A DNA stretch of 64,000 nucleotides from Methanosarcina acetivorans C2A (GTDB lineage: Archaea > Halobacteriota > Methanosarcinia > Methanosarcinales > Methanosarcinaceae): the NCBI RefSeq assembly GCF_000007345.1, contig NC_003552.1, forward strand, positions 5,084,001 through 5,148,000, in the 5' to 3' direction. Numbering within the stretch: the first letter of the stretch is position 1; every line of letters starts with the position of its first letter. Positions 46,047 to 54,707 of this stretch are shown in pieces. The notes under the pieces were generated by a model. It was not told the DNA's origin. It searched no databases and saw only the letters and a list, made by a program, of their open reading frames with translations. A program made the position numbers and the translations under genes.

Positions 46047-46957
46047 CTATAATCAACCCCTTCCCACTCCGTGTTAAACTTACTCTATCACTCTGACTAA
46101 ACCCCAATTAGAAGTGATAAGAGTTTCAGGATATTATTGAAACAATTAAGTTTGGATAAATATCGAGATAGTTTTACACAAGTAGTTGTAACTCAGATGG
46201 CTTATATAATTAGGAAATAAAGATTCTGAACTAAGTTCCTATAAGCTCTTTGTTTTCTGTTTTTTACTTGCCGATAGATATTTAAAATTCTACTTAATCT
46301 TCCATTTTTAGGGGGATTGAAGATCCAACAACATTTCCGAGTTTGTTTTTTGAAAATATTTTATTTCCAGAACAATTTTTATTCAATAAGGATCATAAAT
46401 AAGGAGGAGATATCTTAATATAAAGGAGCTTTACTCGAAGTAATTTTAACTGTGCAAAACAAAAAACTTTTGGAAAGGAAGGCAGAGGGAATTACAAAAA
46501 AATTAAGACGAACTTGTAAATTTTCATCCATTAAAATTGAAAATCAGGTTGTAAGTTTCCATCCATATTTACAAGCTCTCCATTTTAGTGACAGGAAATT
46601 GACGAAAGTCCAGAAAAAGTCGAGATAGAAATTCCTCTGACTCTTTTGTAGATATGTCAAGACTGAACATTGTATCCTGTATATTGATCTTTTGTTAAAT
46701 ACATATTTTTTGCAGCCACTTCAGGCATTTACAGCAAATGGGGATCGGAGTCTATAGCAGGATAATGATGTTAGGCTTGATTAGCAATATTGCAGACCTG
46801 AAACTGAAGATTATTACATTTTTAAGAATGAAGGCAAAGAAGCACTTATTTGAAGGACAGGACAATTAAATTTAAAAACTTCACCGATATTTATAAATAG
46901 AATGAAGTAGACAAGCACTTACCGGTTGCCGATAGAAAAAGGAGGCAAAAGAATAGT
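46047..46957. other. Intergenic region upstream of amt
   Basis: About 910 bases between divergent operons. 46513-46580 holds an imperfect 35-base-spaced repeat, TTGTAA-x-TTT-x-CATCCAT, with an inverted TTTACAAG close by. 46390-46460 and 46800-46900 are A+T-rich. The amt promoter is listed separately. No gene seen. Confidence 0.45.
46890..46933 (+). promoter_or_regulatory. amt promoter with possible operator
   Basis: TATA box TTTATAAATA at 46890-46899, with the start expected near 46920-46925. At 46921-46933 ACCGGTTGCCGAT is close to the operator ACCGGCTTCCGGT that I recall for NrpR in M. mazei (10 of 13 match). This position, on top of the start site, would fit a repressor. Confidence 0.35.
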
Positions 46958-48367
46958 ATGTTAAAAAATGTACAAAAACTAGGAAAATTCTTGATAATTA
47001 TCTGTATGATATTTATAGCGCTGTCCTCGCCGGCGTTTGCCGCAACGGCAGAGGAAAACGCAGTAGCTATCGAAGGGGTGCAGACTGCACTGACTTTCGT
47101 ATGGCTGCTTCTGGCAAGTGGACTGGTATTCTTCATGCATGCAGGCTTCTCCCTTGTGGAAACGGGGCTTACAAGGAGCAAAAACACTGCCAATATCCTG
47201 ATGAAAAACTTCATGACGATTGTCCTCGGCATCCTGATCTACTGGGCTGTGGGCTGGGGTGTAATGTATGGAGCCGATGCAGCTGGACTTATAGGAACTG
47301 ACCAATTCTTCCTTTCAGGTGCCGACAATGCACTCTGGAATGGCTGGTTCTTCCAGATGGTCTTCGCTGCCACTGGAGCAACAATCGTTTCTGGAGCAAT
47401 GGCCGAGAGGACTAACTTCAAAGCATACCTTATATATTGTATCATGATGGTAGCGGTAATCTACCCCGTGTACGGACACTGGGTCTGGAGCGGAGCTGAC
47501 CTTGCTCTCCTTACCGGAGCCGACAGCCCGATTGTGCAGGCAATAGGAGTCCCGAGTCATGACTTTGCAGGTTCTGGAGTCGTGCACTCAATCGGAGGAT
47601 ATTCCGCTCTTGCAGGCGTGCTCCTTGTGGGCGCAAGGATAGGGAAATTTAAAGACGGAAAAGCCGTGCCAATACCGGGTCACAACCTGACCATCGCCTT
47701 CCTGGGAACCCTGATCCTTGCCCTCGGATGGATAGGGTTCAACGGTGGGAGTACCCTTGACGGGAATGACCCTTACATGAACTTGGTCGTAGTCAACACC
47801 TTCCTGGCAGCAGCTGCCGGAGCTGTTGTGACGATGTTAATTACCTGGATGAAAACCGGAAAGCCTGACCCTTCCCTTACCGCAAACGGGCTTCTTGGGG
47901 GGCTTGTTGCAATCACTGCTCCGTGTGGTTCGGTTAACAACTGGGCAGCCATTATCATCGGAGCCATTGCAGGAATAATAATCTATGCAGGAGTCATGTT
48001 CAATGAAAACACGCTGAAAGTAGACGACCCTGTAGGCGCAATTGCCGTACACGGGTACTGCGGAAGCTGGGGCCTGATCTCTGTAGGGCTTTTCTCGATC
48101 GGAATTGGGAACGGGATCCTTGCAGATGCCGCATATGCTGCTGAAGTGCCAGGGCTCTTCTACGGAGGAGGAATTAGCCTGTTGCTGATCCAGTTGATAT
48201 CAGTACTATGTTCCATTGTCTGGGCATTTGGGATCTCATTTATAATCTTCAAAATCCTTGATGCTGTAGTAGGGCTCAGGGTCTCTGAAGAAGAAGAAAT
48301 CATGGGTCTGGATATCTGCGAACACGGAATCAGAGCGTACCCTGAATACCTGATGAGGGAGGAATAA
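46958..48367 (+). CDS. amt: Ammonium transporter Amt
   Basis: 469 aa. Cleavable N-terminal signal-like segment, then eleven membrane spans. Ammonium-channel histidines lie in D-F-A-G-S-G-V-V-H-S near residue 203 and V-H-G-Y-C-G-S-W-G near 362; the aromatic gate and T-R-S-K-N segment near 73 also fit. GGAGG precedes the ATG. Next gene is glnK, two bases after the stop, so the PII protein likely regulates transport directly. Confidence 0.93.
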   Translation: MLKNVQKLGKFLIIICMIFIALSSPAFAATAEENAVAIEGVQTALTFVWLLLASGLVFFMHAGFSLVETGLTRSKNTANILMKNFMTIVLGILIYWAVGWGVMYGADAAGLIGTDQFFLSGADNALWNGWFFQMVFAATGATIVSGAMAERTNFKAYLIYCIMMVAVIYPVYGHWVWSGADLALLTGADSPIVQAIGVPSHDFAGSGVVHSIGGYSALAGVLLVGARIGKFKDGKAVPIPGHNLTIAFLGTLILALGWIGFNGGSTLDGNDPYMNLVVVNTFLAAAAGAVVTMLITWMKTGKPDPSLTANGLLGGLVAITAPCGSVNNWAAIIIGAIAGIIIYAGVMFNENTLKVDDPVGAIAVHGYCGSWGLISVGLFSIGIGNGILADAAYAAEVPGLFYGGGISLLLIQLISVLCSIVWAFGISFIIFKILDAVVGLRVSEEEEIMGLDICEHGIRAYPEYLMREE

Positions 48368-48368
48368 C

Positions 48369-48716
48369 ATGACTAAAATGTGCAAAGTAGAAGCAATAAT
48401 AAAACCCCTGAAACTGCATCAGGTAAAGGATGCCCTGGAAGAATCCGGCTTTCCAAGCCTGACAGTTACCGACGTTAAAGGTCGTGGTCAGCAAAAAGGG
48501 ATTGTGCAGCAATGGAGAGGTAAGAAATACTGTGTGGATCTCCTTCCAAAAACCAAAGTAGAAGTGGTTGTACCGGAAGAGGAGGTCGAAAAAATTATAC
48601 AGGTGATCCAGAGCACGGCCTATACTGGGGAAATAGGAGACGGAAAGATCTTCGTTATCCCAATTGAAACCGTAGTAAGGATCAGAACCGGAGAAAGGAA
48701 TGGAGATGCCCTTTAA
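48369..48716 (+). CDS. glnK: PII nitrogen regulatory protein GlnK
   Basis: 115-aa PII protein. T-loop G-R-G-Q-Q-K-G to R-G-K-K-Y (Tyr54 at the position of the uridylylated Tyr51 of GlnK), then the ATP/2-oxoglutarate B and C loops (Y-T-G-E-I-G-D-G-K-I). Binds Amt and blocks it at high nitrogen. The TAACATG junction ties its translation to amt. Confidence 0.93.
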   Translation: MTKMCKVEAIIKPLKLHQVKDALEESGFPSLTVTDVKGRGQQKGIVQQWRGKKYCVDLLPKTKVEVVVPEEEVEKIIQVIQSTAYTGEIGDGKIFVIPIETVVRIRTGERNGDAL

Positions 48717-48803
48717 CCAGGCCCCTCTTTTCTTTCTTTTTCACTTAAATTATTCACCTTAATTAACAAATACGAAAAAATTCAAGGAATAAGGCAAGAT
48801 ACC

Positions 48804-49235
48804 ATGATGACCAAAACAAAATCGGAAACTCCAACCTTTGAGATCCCTCGCGGGTACGGAATGCCCGTAATCAACCTGTACTTCTGGGTAGGGCTGGTTT
48901 CTGCAATCCTGCTTAGGGGCATAATTATAGCAGATCACTACAGTGTGTTCTGGGGAAAGGCTATATGGTATCTTGGAGTCACAGGTTACCTCTGGTTCTT
49001 CACACACAGATACCACATTGCAAAGCGAAGGTTCGGTGTAGTAAAAGACCTGGATCTGCTTGAAAAGGTGAGAACCAGACAGAAACTTTCAGAAAAAGAC
49101 CTTGAAGGAATGGAATATCTGCTCTGGAGCCTTTCCGTATCAAAAGAGCGTTCAAATTACCTTGTGATCTCGCTATTCTCAGTAATAGCAGTTTGCCTGT
49201 CTCTCTGCCTTGATCTGGGAATCCTGAAACTCTAA
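48804..49235 (+). CDS. Small membrane protein (143 aa)
   Basis: Two or three hydrophobic spans: about residues 24-44, 52-66 and 118-140, with a basic central loop (R-Y-H-I-A-K-R-R). Not recognised. It follows glnK after 87 bases and may belong to the same transcript; an association with nitrogen regulation is a guess from position only. Start either ATG 48804 or 48807. Confidence 0.6.
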   Translation: MMTKTKSETPTFEIPRGYGMPVINLYFWVGLVSAILLRGIIIADHYSVFWGKAIWYLGVTGYLWFFTHRYHIAKRRFGVVKDLDLLEKVRTRQKLSEKDLEGMEYLLWSLSVSKERSNYLVISLFSVIAVCLSLCLDLGILKL

Positions 49236-49964
49236 AAAATTCTCCTTTATAAAGAAGCTCCTTATTAAGGAGCCTCTCAATATTTTTTCTTTTTAATCTC
49301 TTTGATGGTCAATCTTTATCCGATTGATGTTTTGAAACCCTTAAATGTCAGCAGTTCCTTTAAAGTCCACTTTGACTCGGTAATCCCTGCTTCTCTCGCA
49401 GGTGTATTTTTACATTAAATTCCTCTTTCATCTTTGTACGTTACTCAATGCTCTCTAGAGAAGAAAAAATGAATGCAATAGAGCTTCATTTGATGTTCCA
49501 ACCATTATTACTTGCAGACTCAAGAGAATTAGTAGAAGATGTTGCAACATGAAGTAAAACATTAAGAAACTCTTGATAGCTATAATTTGCTTCAGCAGGT
49601 AAAATTATATTAGCAATACTAAGAAGTTCTTAAGACACAGCCAGTTTTACTGGCTGTGTCTGCACCAAACACGGAGTCGTTTTTTTGGTTCAGTGAACGA
49701 CTCCATGATCCATAGCTTTTTAATTAAACTTTGATTCGTAAGTGATTTAATCCCTAATTTGACAGATTCTGCTAATTAATACAGTATTTTCTTACACAAA
49801 ACACGTTGCATTGACACACTACAGTTTAATAAATTAAAAAATGTTCAAAAATCATAAGATGCAAGACAAAACTTTGAATTGTATTAAGAAAACAGAAGCA
49901 TTAAGCCCATTTCAACATTATAAAATGTGTGCTTCTGTCAAATTTGGGTTTAATTACTAAAAAA
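49236..49964. other. Intergenic region with two hairpins
   Basis: About 730 bases. The stem-loops at 49633-49704 are listed separately. 49460-49550 shows open codons (ATGAATGCAATAG...) that may be a fragment of a lost gene. No intact gene. Confidence 0.45.
49633..49704. other. Pair of strong stem-loops
   Basis: AGACACAGCCAG-TTTTA-CTGGCTGTGTCT at 49633-49661 is a perfect 12-bp hairpin. Twelve bases later GGAGTCGTT (49673-49681) pairs perfectly with AACGACTCC (49696-49704). They lie far from any gene end, so they may belong to a small RNA or an insertion end. Confidence 0.5.
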
Positions 49965-50522
49965 TTACTCTTGTTGTTCTCTTTTATCAGGCAGTTTTTC
50001 AGGAATCTCTTCAGCAAGTGCTTTTTGGAACCTCTTCATCGTATTCTGGTAATCTTCTTCAGTTTTAATCAAAATGTTTCCATATACAGGAATGAAGGTA
50101 TATCCCCTTTCATCGTTTCCTTTAGTGCAAAAGAAATAGGTTTCCCCTGGCTGTAGGAGTTCATCTCCCTCTGTAAGAAGCAGAAATGTTTCATGGTTGA
50201 TGGTTTGGAAGCCACCTCTTTGATTTACGATAACTTTTCCTGAAACATCACCTTTTATTGTTTCTAAGACCTCAACGCTGAAATGTGTACGGACATACGG
50301 CTCGGCGGAGTTACCAACTTGCTCAATGACTTTACCAATGAATACATCAGTTGCAGCACCAATTAGTTCTCGGTCATCAGAAACATTGTATGCATAGAGA
50401 GCAGTACCATAGGAGATTTGTATATCATCACCTGTTTCATTTGGTTGAGCGATATAAACAATGGTGCTTAGGATGGCTGCAAGTATGAAGACTGCGAATA
50501 GCTTATTAAATTTATTTTCCAT
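49965..50522 (-). CDS. Membrane-anchored or secreted hypothetical protein
   Basis: About 185 aa. N-terminal hydrophobic segment (residues 8-27) as signal peptide or anchor, then a domain with beta pattern (V-F-I-G-K-V-I-E-Q, S-V-E-V-L-E-T-I-K-G-D-V-S-G-K-V-I-V-N-Q-R-G-G) seen in many secreted proteins of unknown function. Charged Glu/Lys-rich tail. AGGA spacing favours ATG 50522 over 50531. Confidence 0.6.
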   Translation of the reverse strand: MENKFNKLFAVFILAAILSTIVYIAQPNETGDDIQISYGTALYAYNVSDDRELIGAATDVFIGKVIEQVGNSAEPYVRTHFSVEVLETIKGDVSGKVIVNQRGGFQTINHETFLLLTEGDELLQPGETYFFCTKGNDERGYTFIPVYGNILIKTEEDYQNTMKRFQKALAEEIPEKLPDKREQQE

Positions 50523-50573
50523 TATTTTCATTCCTGTAGAATTAATATAGATAATTATAAGAGACTATATAGT

Positions 50574-51043
50574 CTACTCCGAGTGTGGTTCTACTTGTTG
50601 GATAGTCACACATTTATTGTTTGGATTACTGTGGTTAAGTCCCAGTGCATGTTCTAATAGTCCTAATTAGTGTGAAGCAGCCATTTGTAACTAGATGTGT
50701 AGCTGTCGAAATAGTATTACATTGAATCTGATTAAATCTGTGAATGTTGCTAAAGGTTGGTAGCATCCAACAGTTGTATCATCTTCGTCGTAATAGTCAC
50801 CATATTGGAGATCTTCATATGTCCAAATGGTATCTGGTAAAATATCGACTTCACAGAGATCATTCCATAAGTCGAATGAGTACTCTTGAGCAGTAGTGTA
50901 TTGTGTACTTCCTCCGTAGCGGATTTCTCCATCATCGACAGCACTACAGCCTGAGACGTAGACATCGGCTGAGGCCACGCTAATCGAACTCATGATCAAC
51001 ATTGTGATCAATATCAAAAAACGTTGGTTCTGTGTTCCTTCAT
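50574..51043 (-). pseudogene. Decayed matrixin-like secreted metalloprotease
   Basis: Signal peptide and N-terminal domain (51017 to 50691) are followed, after a stop at 50691, by further coding traces ending at 50574-50576, including H-A-L-G-L-N-H-S-N-P, which fits the tail of the metzincin zinc motif HExxHxxGxxH. The N-terminal Met is also shifted: ATG 51043 (M-K-E-H-R-T-N) needs one extra base to join the frame. At least two frameshifts, so not functional. Confidence 0.55.
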
Positions 51044-51760
51044 TTTATTTCACTTCTTATTTTAAGGCAGGATTACGCAAACCTTAACATCGCCAAAGCC
51101 AACCATAACCTTGCCTCAGGATGTTCCGAGATTCAAGCAGACTCTATAAAGTCAGTTTGAACATAACCCACATTATTACAATGTGTCATTATAGCATTAT
51201 TTGCCAACATATTTAAGAAACAGAGTCATAAATTAAACAACGTTACTACATAATATTACCCATTTTTAAAAAAATAACACCATATTTAACAAGCTGTTTT
51301 ATAGAAAAAACATAGATTTAGGTCTTCCACGCCAAATATCTGTAGAAAAGCAGAAGCCAATTATAGCCAAAAACACATAAAGCCTTATTATTCTCATCTT
51401 TATGATGATATACTGATCCTTATAAGGACAAACAAACGGTCATTCAACAACTTAAAATAATCTTCAACAAAACTTTTATTGTTATATGTTTTCACTATCT
51501 TTTTAGTGTGCCACTTCTGCTTATCCGTAAACAAAATGTTCTTTCCAAACATTTTTTCACACTTTTTTTATTATTTTCATCAGTCCAAAACCTCAACTGA
51601 GGTTTTTCTCACCTTCCATAGCTTCAACTATTTCATATTTTGTGACGTTCCTGAATTTTATTCAGAATGATTTCTGCAATCTAATTTTCTACGCTGCTTC
51701 TGTTTCTCTCTTTTCATTTACTTCTTTCTAATCTTCCCTGCAAATTCTCCAATTGATTGA
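51044..51760. other. A+T-rich intergenic region
   Basis: About 720 bases, low GC, no gene recognised. It lies between the decayed protease and the broken IS5-type transposase and is probably insertion debris. Confidence 0.4.
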
Positions 51761-52420
51761 TTATTTTTGATTTGTTTGTTTCATAAGTGCTTTTTTGAAG
51801 TTTGTAAGTCCTTCTTTGTAGGTTACTACGGTTGTAAATTCTATTTCGTAGAGATTCAACAGGAAATTATTATCAACAATGCTAAACAATTCAGAAGATA
51901 GAGCTAGCAGATAGAGCCAATTAACCAGTTGACCAGCATAAGCAGCATCAGCCCAAATAAGCTGCAATCGAGAGAATTTTCCTTTAATTTGTTCCAGAAC
52001 AAGTTTAGCTCCATCTCGATCCTGAATATTCGCTGCATGAACTACAACCATTACAACCATTAATAGTAGCCCTGTTGTATCCACCAGAATGTGGCGCTTT
52101 CGTCCTTTGACTTTCTTGCCAGCATCATAGCCGCGTACTCCAGGTGTTTCTGTGGTTTTGACCGATTGACTATCCAAAATCGCTGCACTCGATTCTGGTT
52201 CTCTGCCATTTGCAATTTTCAGTTCAGTTCTTAGCGCAGCATTTATGCGCTCCCAAATTCCGTAAAGACGCCAAAGACGGAAATAGTGGTAGACAGTTTG
52301 CCATGAGGGAAATTTGTGTGGTAACATTCACCAGGCACAACCGGAACGTAGCAAATAGAATATGCCATTCAATATTTTTCGATAGAGATGAACACGTTTT
52401 TTGCCTCGAATCCGGGATAA
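51761..52420 (-). pseudogene. Broken IS5-family transposase
   Basis: N-terminal coding continues upstream of 52327 in the same frame (L-N-G-I-F-Y-L-L-R-S-G-C-A-W) and is cut by an in-frame TGA just before M-L-P-H-K-F-P. The middle carries the DDE region I-L-D-S-Q-S-V-K and K-K-V-K-G-R-K-R-H-I-L-V-D-T, but after A-D-A-A-Y-A-G-Q the sequence diverges into an unrelated end. Nonsense and truncated; IS427-like group. Confidence 0.7.
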
Positions 52421-52552
52421 GGAACAAAAACACCACCAACCTCCATAAAGATCTTGTTTATGGATCAGAGAAAGAGATAAAAATATGGTGAAAAATAAAT
52501 AAATAGATACATATAAATAACTTAATTGGCGATTCTATTTGGGGTGAATATT

Positions 52553-52852
52553 ATGGCGGAGACTTTGAGATTATCACCAGCTATTTGTGCATATCCAGAC
52601 GACACATACGAAAATCTGAAGATAGAAGTGGTTCTTCCAGGAGTAGAAAAAGAGAATATTTCTTTCAAGGTTGTGGAAGACGGTTTTTATATAAGAGCCA
52701 CCAAAGAAGGGGTTGAGTATGTGGACAGCTATGCAGTATGCTGCCCTATAAGCCCTGAAAAAGCTACTGCAACCTATTCCAACGGAGTCCTGAAAGTTAC
52801 CGTACCTTATCAACAGCCTTTCGAAAAAGCAATGGACGTAAAAATTGAGTAA
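52553..52852 (+). CDS. Hsp20/alpha-crystallin-like protein 1
   Basis: 99 aa, with GGGGTGA at 52541-52547 before ATG 52553. It is one alpha-crystallin-like domain: a first strand pair N-L-K-I-E-V-V-L-P-G-V, then N-G-V-L-K-V-T-V-P-Y near the end, the G-V-L motif of small heat-shock proteins. No N- or C-terminal extensions, so it is minimal. A paralogue follows 80 bases later; both are short for the family. Confidence 0.65.
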   Translation: MAETLRLSPAICAYPDDTYENLKIEVVLPGVEKENISFKVVEDGFYIRATKEGVEYVDSYAVCCPISPEKATATYSNGVLKVTVPYQQPFEKAMDVKIE

Positions 52853-52932
52853 ACGGATGTTTAAGAGATTTAACTTGCATAACCCTTGAGCAACTTTAAC
52901 TTGCGTAACTTTTCTTATAGGAGGAGCATTTA

Positions 52933-53241
52933 ATGGAGAATCCAGTTCCCAGGATAATAAAAACTCCAATTGTTGCCATGTATCATGATGATAAACATGA
53001 AAACCTCACTATAGAAATCGAACTTCCAGACGTCATGAACGAACATATAACTCTTGCGGTGCATGAAAACAGTTTTTACATTAAAGCCTACAGCGAAACT
53101 GTTGAATACCTGGGATCTTTTTTTCTGGACGGGCCCGTAGACCCGGAAAAAGCCGTTGCAGTAAACAGTAATGGGATGCTCACTATTAAAGTTCCATATA
53201 AAGAAGGATTTGCTTGCGCCAGATACATTCCTATAGACTGA
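52933..53241 (+). CDS. Hsp20/alpha-crystallin-like protein 2
   Basis: 102 aa, paralogous to the preceding gene along the whole domain (N-L-T-I-E-I-E-L-P-D-V; N-S-N-G-M-L-T-I-K-V-P-Y). GGAGGAGCATTT lies upstream of the ATG at 52933. Probably cotranscribed with it; a small chaperone or an adaptor domain. Confidence 0.65.
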   Translation: MENPVPRIIKTPIVAMYHDDKHENLTIEIELPDVMNEHITLAVHENSFYIKAYSETVEYLGSFFLDGPVDPEKAVAVNSNGMLTIKVPYKEGFACARYIPID

Positions 53242-53378
53242 AAGCTTGAAGATAAAAAAAGCACTGAAAGAGAAAAAAATCCTGAAAAGACTTAATTTTA
53301 TATCTAATCAATTTTTATTATAATTAACTTGAATAGAATAAGCTATTTTGATCAATTTCTATTGCAAGAGGAGATACT

Positions 53379-53603
53379 ATGAAAATTGTTAAGTGCAGCG
53401 ATCTGGGGTTCAAATGTAACTTCATGGCTGCTGGTAATGAGCTTGAAGAAGTCGAAAAAGATATATTTGATCATATAGAAAAAGAACATAAAGAAGAACT
53501 TGACAAGATGTCCGAAGACGATATCGACCATCTGAAGCATCGCGTATCAACCCTTCTGGGAAGGAGCTGCGGTTGCGGTGCCCTCCATACTGATGACCTT
53601 TAA
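53379..53603 (+). CDS. DUF1059 family protein
   Basis: 74 aa, acidic, with C5 near the start (K-C-S-D-L-G-F-K-C), a helical H-I-E-K-E-H-K-E-E-L and C-G-C-G-A near the C-terminus. DUF1059 proteins are small and of unknown function. AAGAGGAGATA precedes the ATG. It follows the two Hsp20-like genes and is itself followed by an oligo-T repeat array. Confidence 0.75.
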   Translation: MKIVKCSDLGFKCNFMAAGNELEEVEKDIFDHIEKEHKEELDKMSEDDIDHLKHRVSTLLGRSCGCGALHTDDL

Positions 53604-53654
53604 ATCAATATTTACCCGGGTTTTCCCGGTACAGACTTTTTTCAGAATTTTTTT

Positions 53655-53770
53655 GTGAACACGATTTTTTTTGTGAACACGATTTTTTTTGTGAACACGA
53701 TTTTTTTTGTGAACACGATTTTTTTTGTGAATACGATTTTTTTTGTGAATACGATTTTTTGTGAATAAGG
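53655..53770 (+). repeat. 18-bp tandem repeat with oligo-T runs
   Basis: Unit GTGAACACGATTTTTTTT starts at 53655, 53673, 53691, 53709, 53727 and 53745, the last copies drifting to GTGAATACG. It begins 52 bases after the DUF1059 stop. Each unit contains T8 on the sense strand. Similar in kind, not sequence, to the array at 39551. Confidence 0.9.
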
Positions 53771-53861
53771 TTCAGCAAAGAATAGAGCTCAGGCCGAAAG
53801 CCCTTATTCAATACTAAGAAGTTCGATCCTTATCCGAAATATTACTCATGAGAACATATAC

Positions 53862-54344
53862 TCATGTATTAAGAACCCAGATCTGGTAATTAAGCAGCAC
53901 CGCAAAACTGACCCAGAGAAGATAGGGAATAAGGAGATAGGAAGCTGTCTTTGAAACCTTCCAGAATTGTATAACCGTCAGCAGGATTGCAAGCCAGAGC
54001 AGGAGAATTTCAAGAAAGGCGAGATAAGGAGACTGCAGTCCGAAGAAAAGGAAAGACCAGAATATATTGAGGCCCAGCTGTAACCCGAAAAGAAAAAACC
54101 CCACCCTGACTTCTTTTTCCTGCAACCCCTTTTTCCACATAAGGAAAAGGGAAATTCCCATAAGAATATAAAGCGCTGTCCAGACAGGGAAAAAGACCCG
54201 GGAAGGAGGATTTAACGCCGGTTTTTCAAGCAAAGGGTACCAGCTTTCCAGAGAAGAAGATGTGAATATAGAGCCGACAACCCCCGCTAACAGACAGATT
54301 ATAATAGAGGCTAGAAACCTGAAGACATTTTCTTTCTGAGACAT
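53862..54344 (-). CDS. tspO: TspO/MBR family membrane protein
   Basis: 160 aa, five membrane spans, with P-A-L-N-P-P-S-R-V-F-F-P-V-W-T-A-L-Y near residues 42-59 and a tryptophan-rich loop typical of TspO/peripheral benzodiazepine receptor proteins. Binds tetrapyrroles in other organisms; function in archaea is unproven. Confidence 0.85.
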   Translation of the reverse strand: MSQKENVFRFLASIIICLLAGVVGSIFTSSSLESWYPLLEKPALNPPSRVFFPVWTALYILMGISLFLMWKKGLQEKEVRVGFFLFGLQLGLNIFWSFLFFGLQSPYLAFLEILLLWLAILLTVIQFWKVSKTASYLLIPYLLWVSFAVLLNYQIWVLNT

Positions 54345-54648
54345 ATACCCCCAGGAACATTATACTTCAACGCTAATTAATATTAAGGTTAGAAAAATTA
54401 ATATTGAGGTCAGAAAAAGCTTCAATTTTCTTTTCCTGTTTACTAGAGTTTTTTGAAAAAATTTCCCAGAAAGAGGAGACAAAATAAAACCCTACTTGGA
54501 AATTCACTTCTCCTGGAATGAGATTTATATACAGGATAATAGAAATATACATAGCGAAGTCGGGGATGAACCACATAAATATTTTTAGAGCTTGTTTAGT
54601 CCTGTCTAGAGCTTTGAGTGTACCCTATTTCATAGGAAAATACAGAAA

Positions 54649-54684
54649 GATATATATAAGAACAAATAGGTAAATGGTTACCTA
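54649..54684 (+). promoter_or_regulatory. glnA promoter with palindromic operator
   Basis: TATA box GATATATATAAG (54649-54660), followed six bases later by TAGGTA-N6-TACCTA (54667-54684), a perfect inverted repeat. The same motif, with identical CAAATAGGTA, sits at the same place in the glutamate synthase promoter. Fits a repressor of the NrpR type, which in Methanococcus uses GGAA-N6-TTCC. Confidence 0.6.
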
Positions 54685-54707
54685 ATGCCTAGTGAGGATG
54701 AAATCAA

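Noticed and set aside
53605-53811. Lys/Ser-rich frame on the minus strand
   Set aside because: Translation of the oligo-T repeat array.
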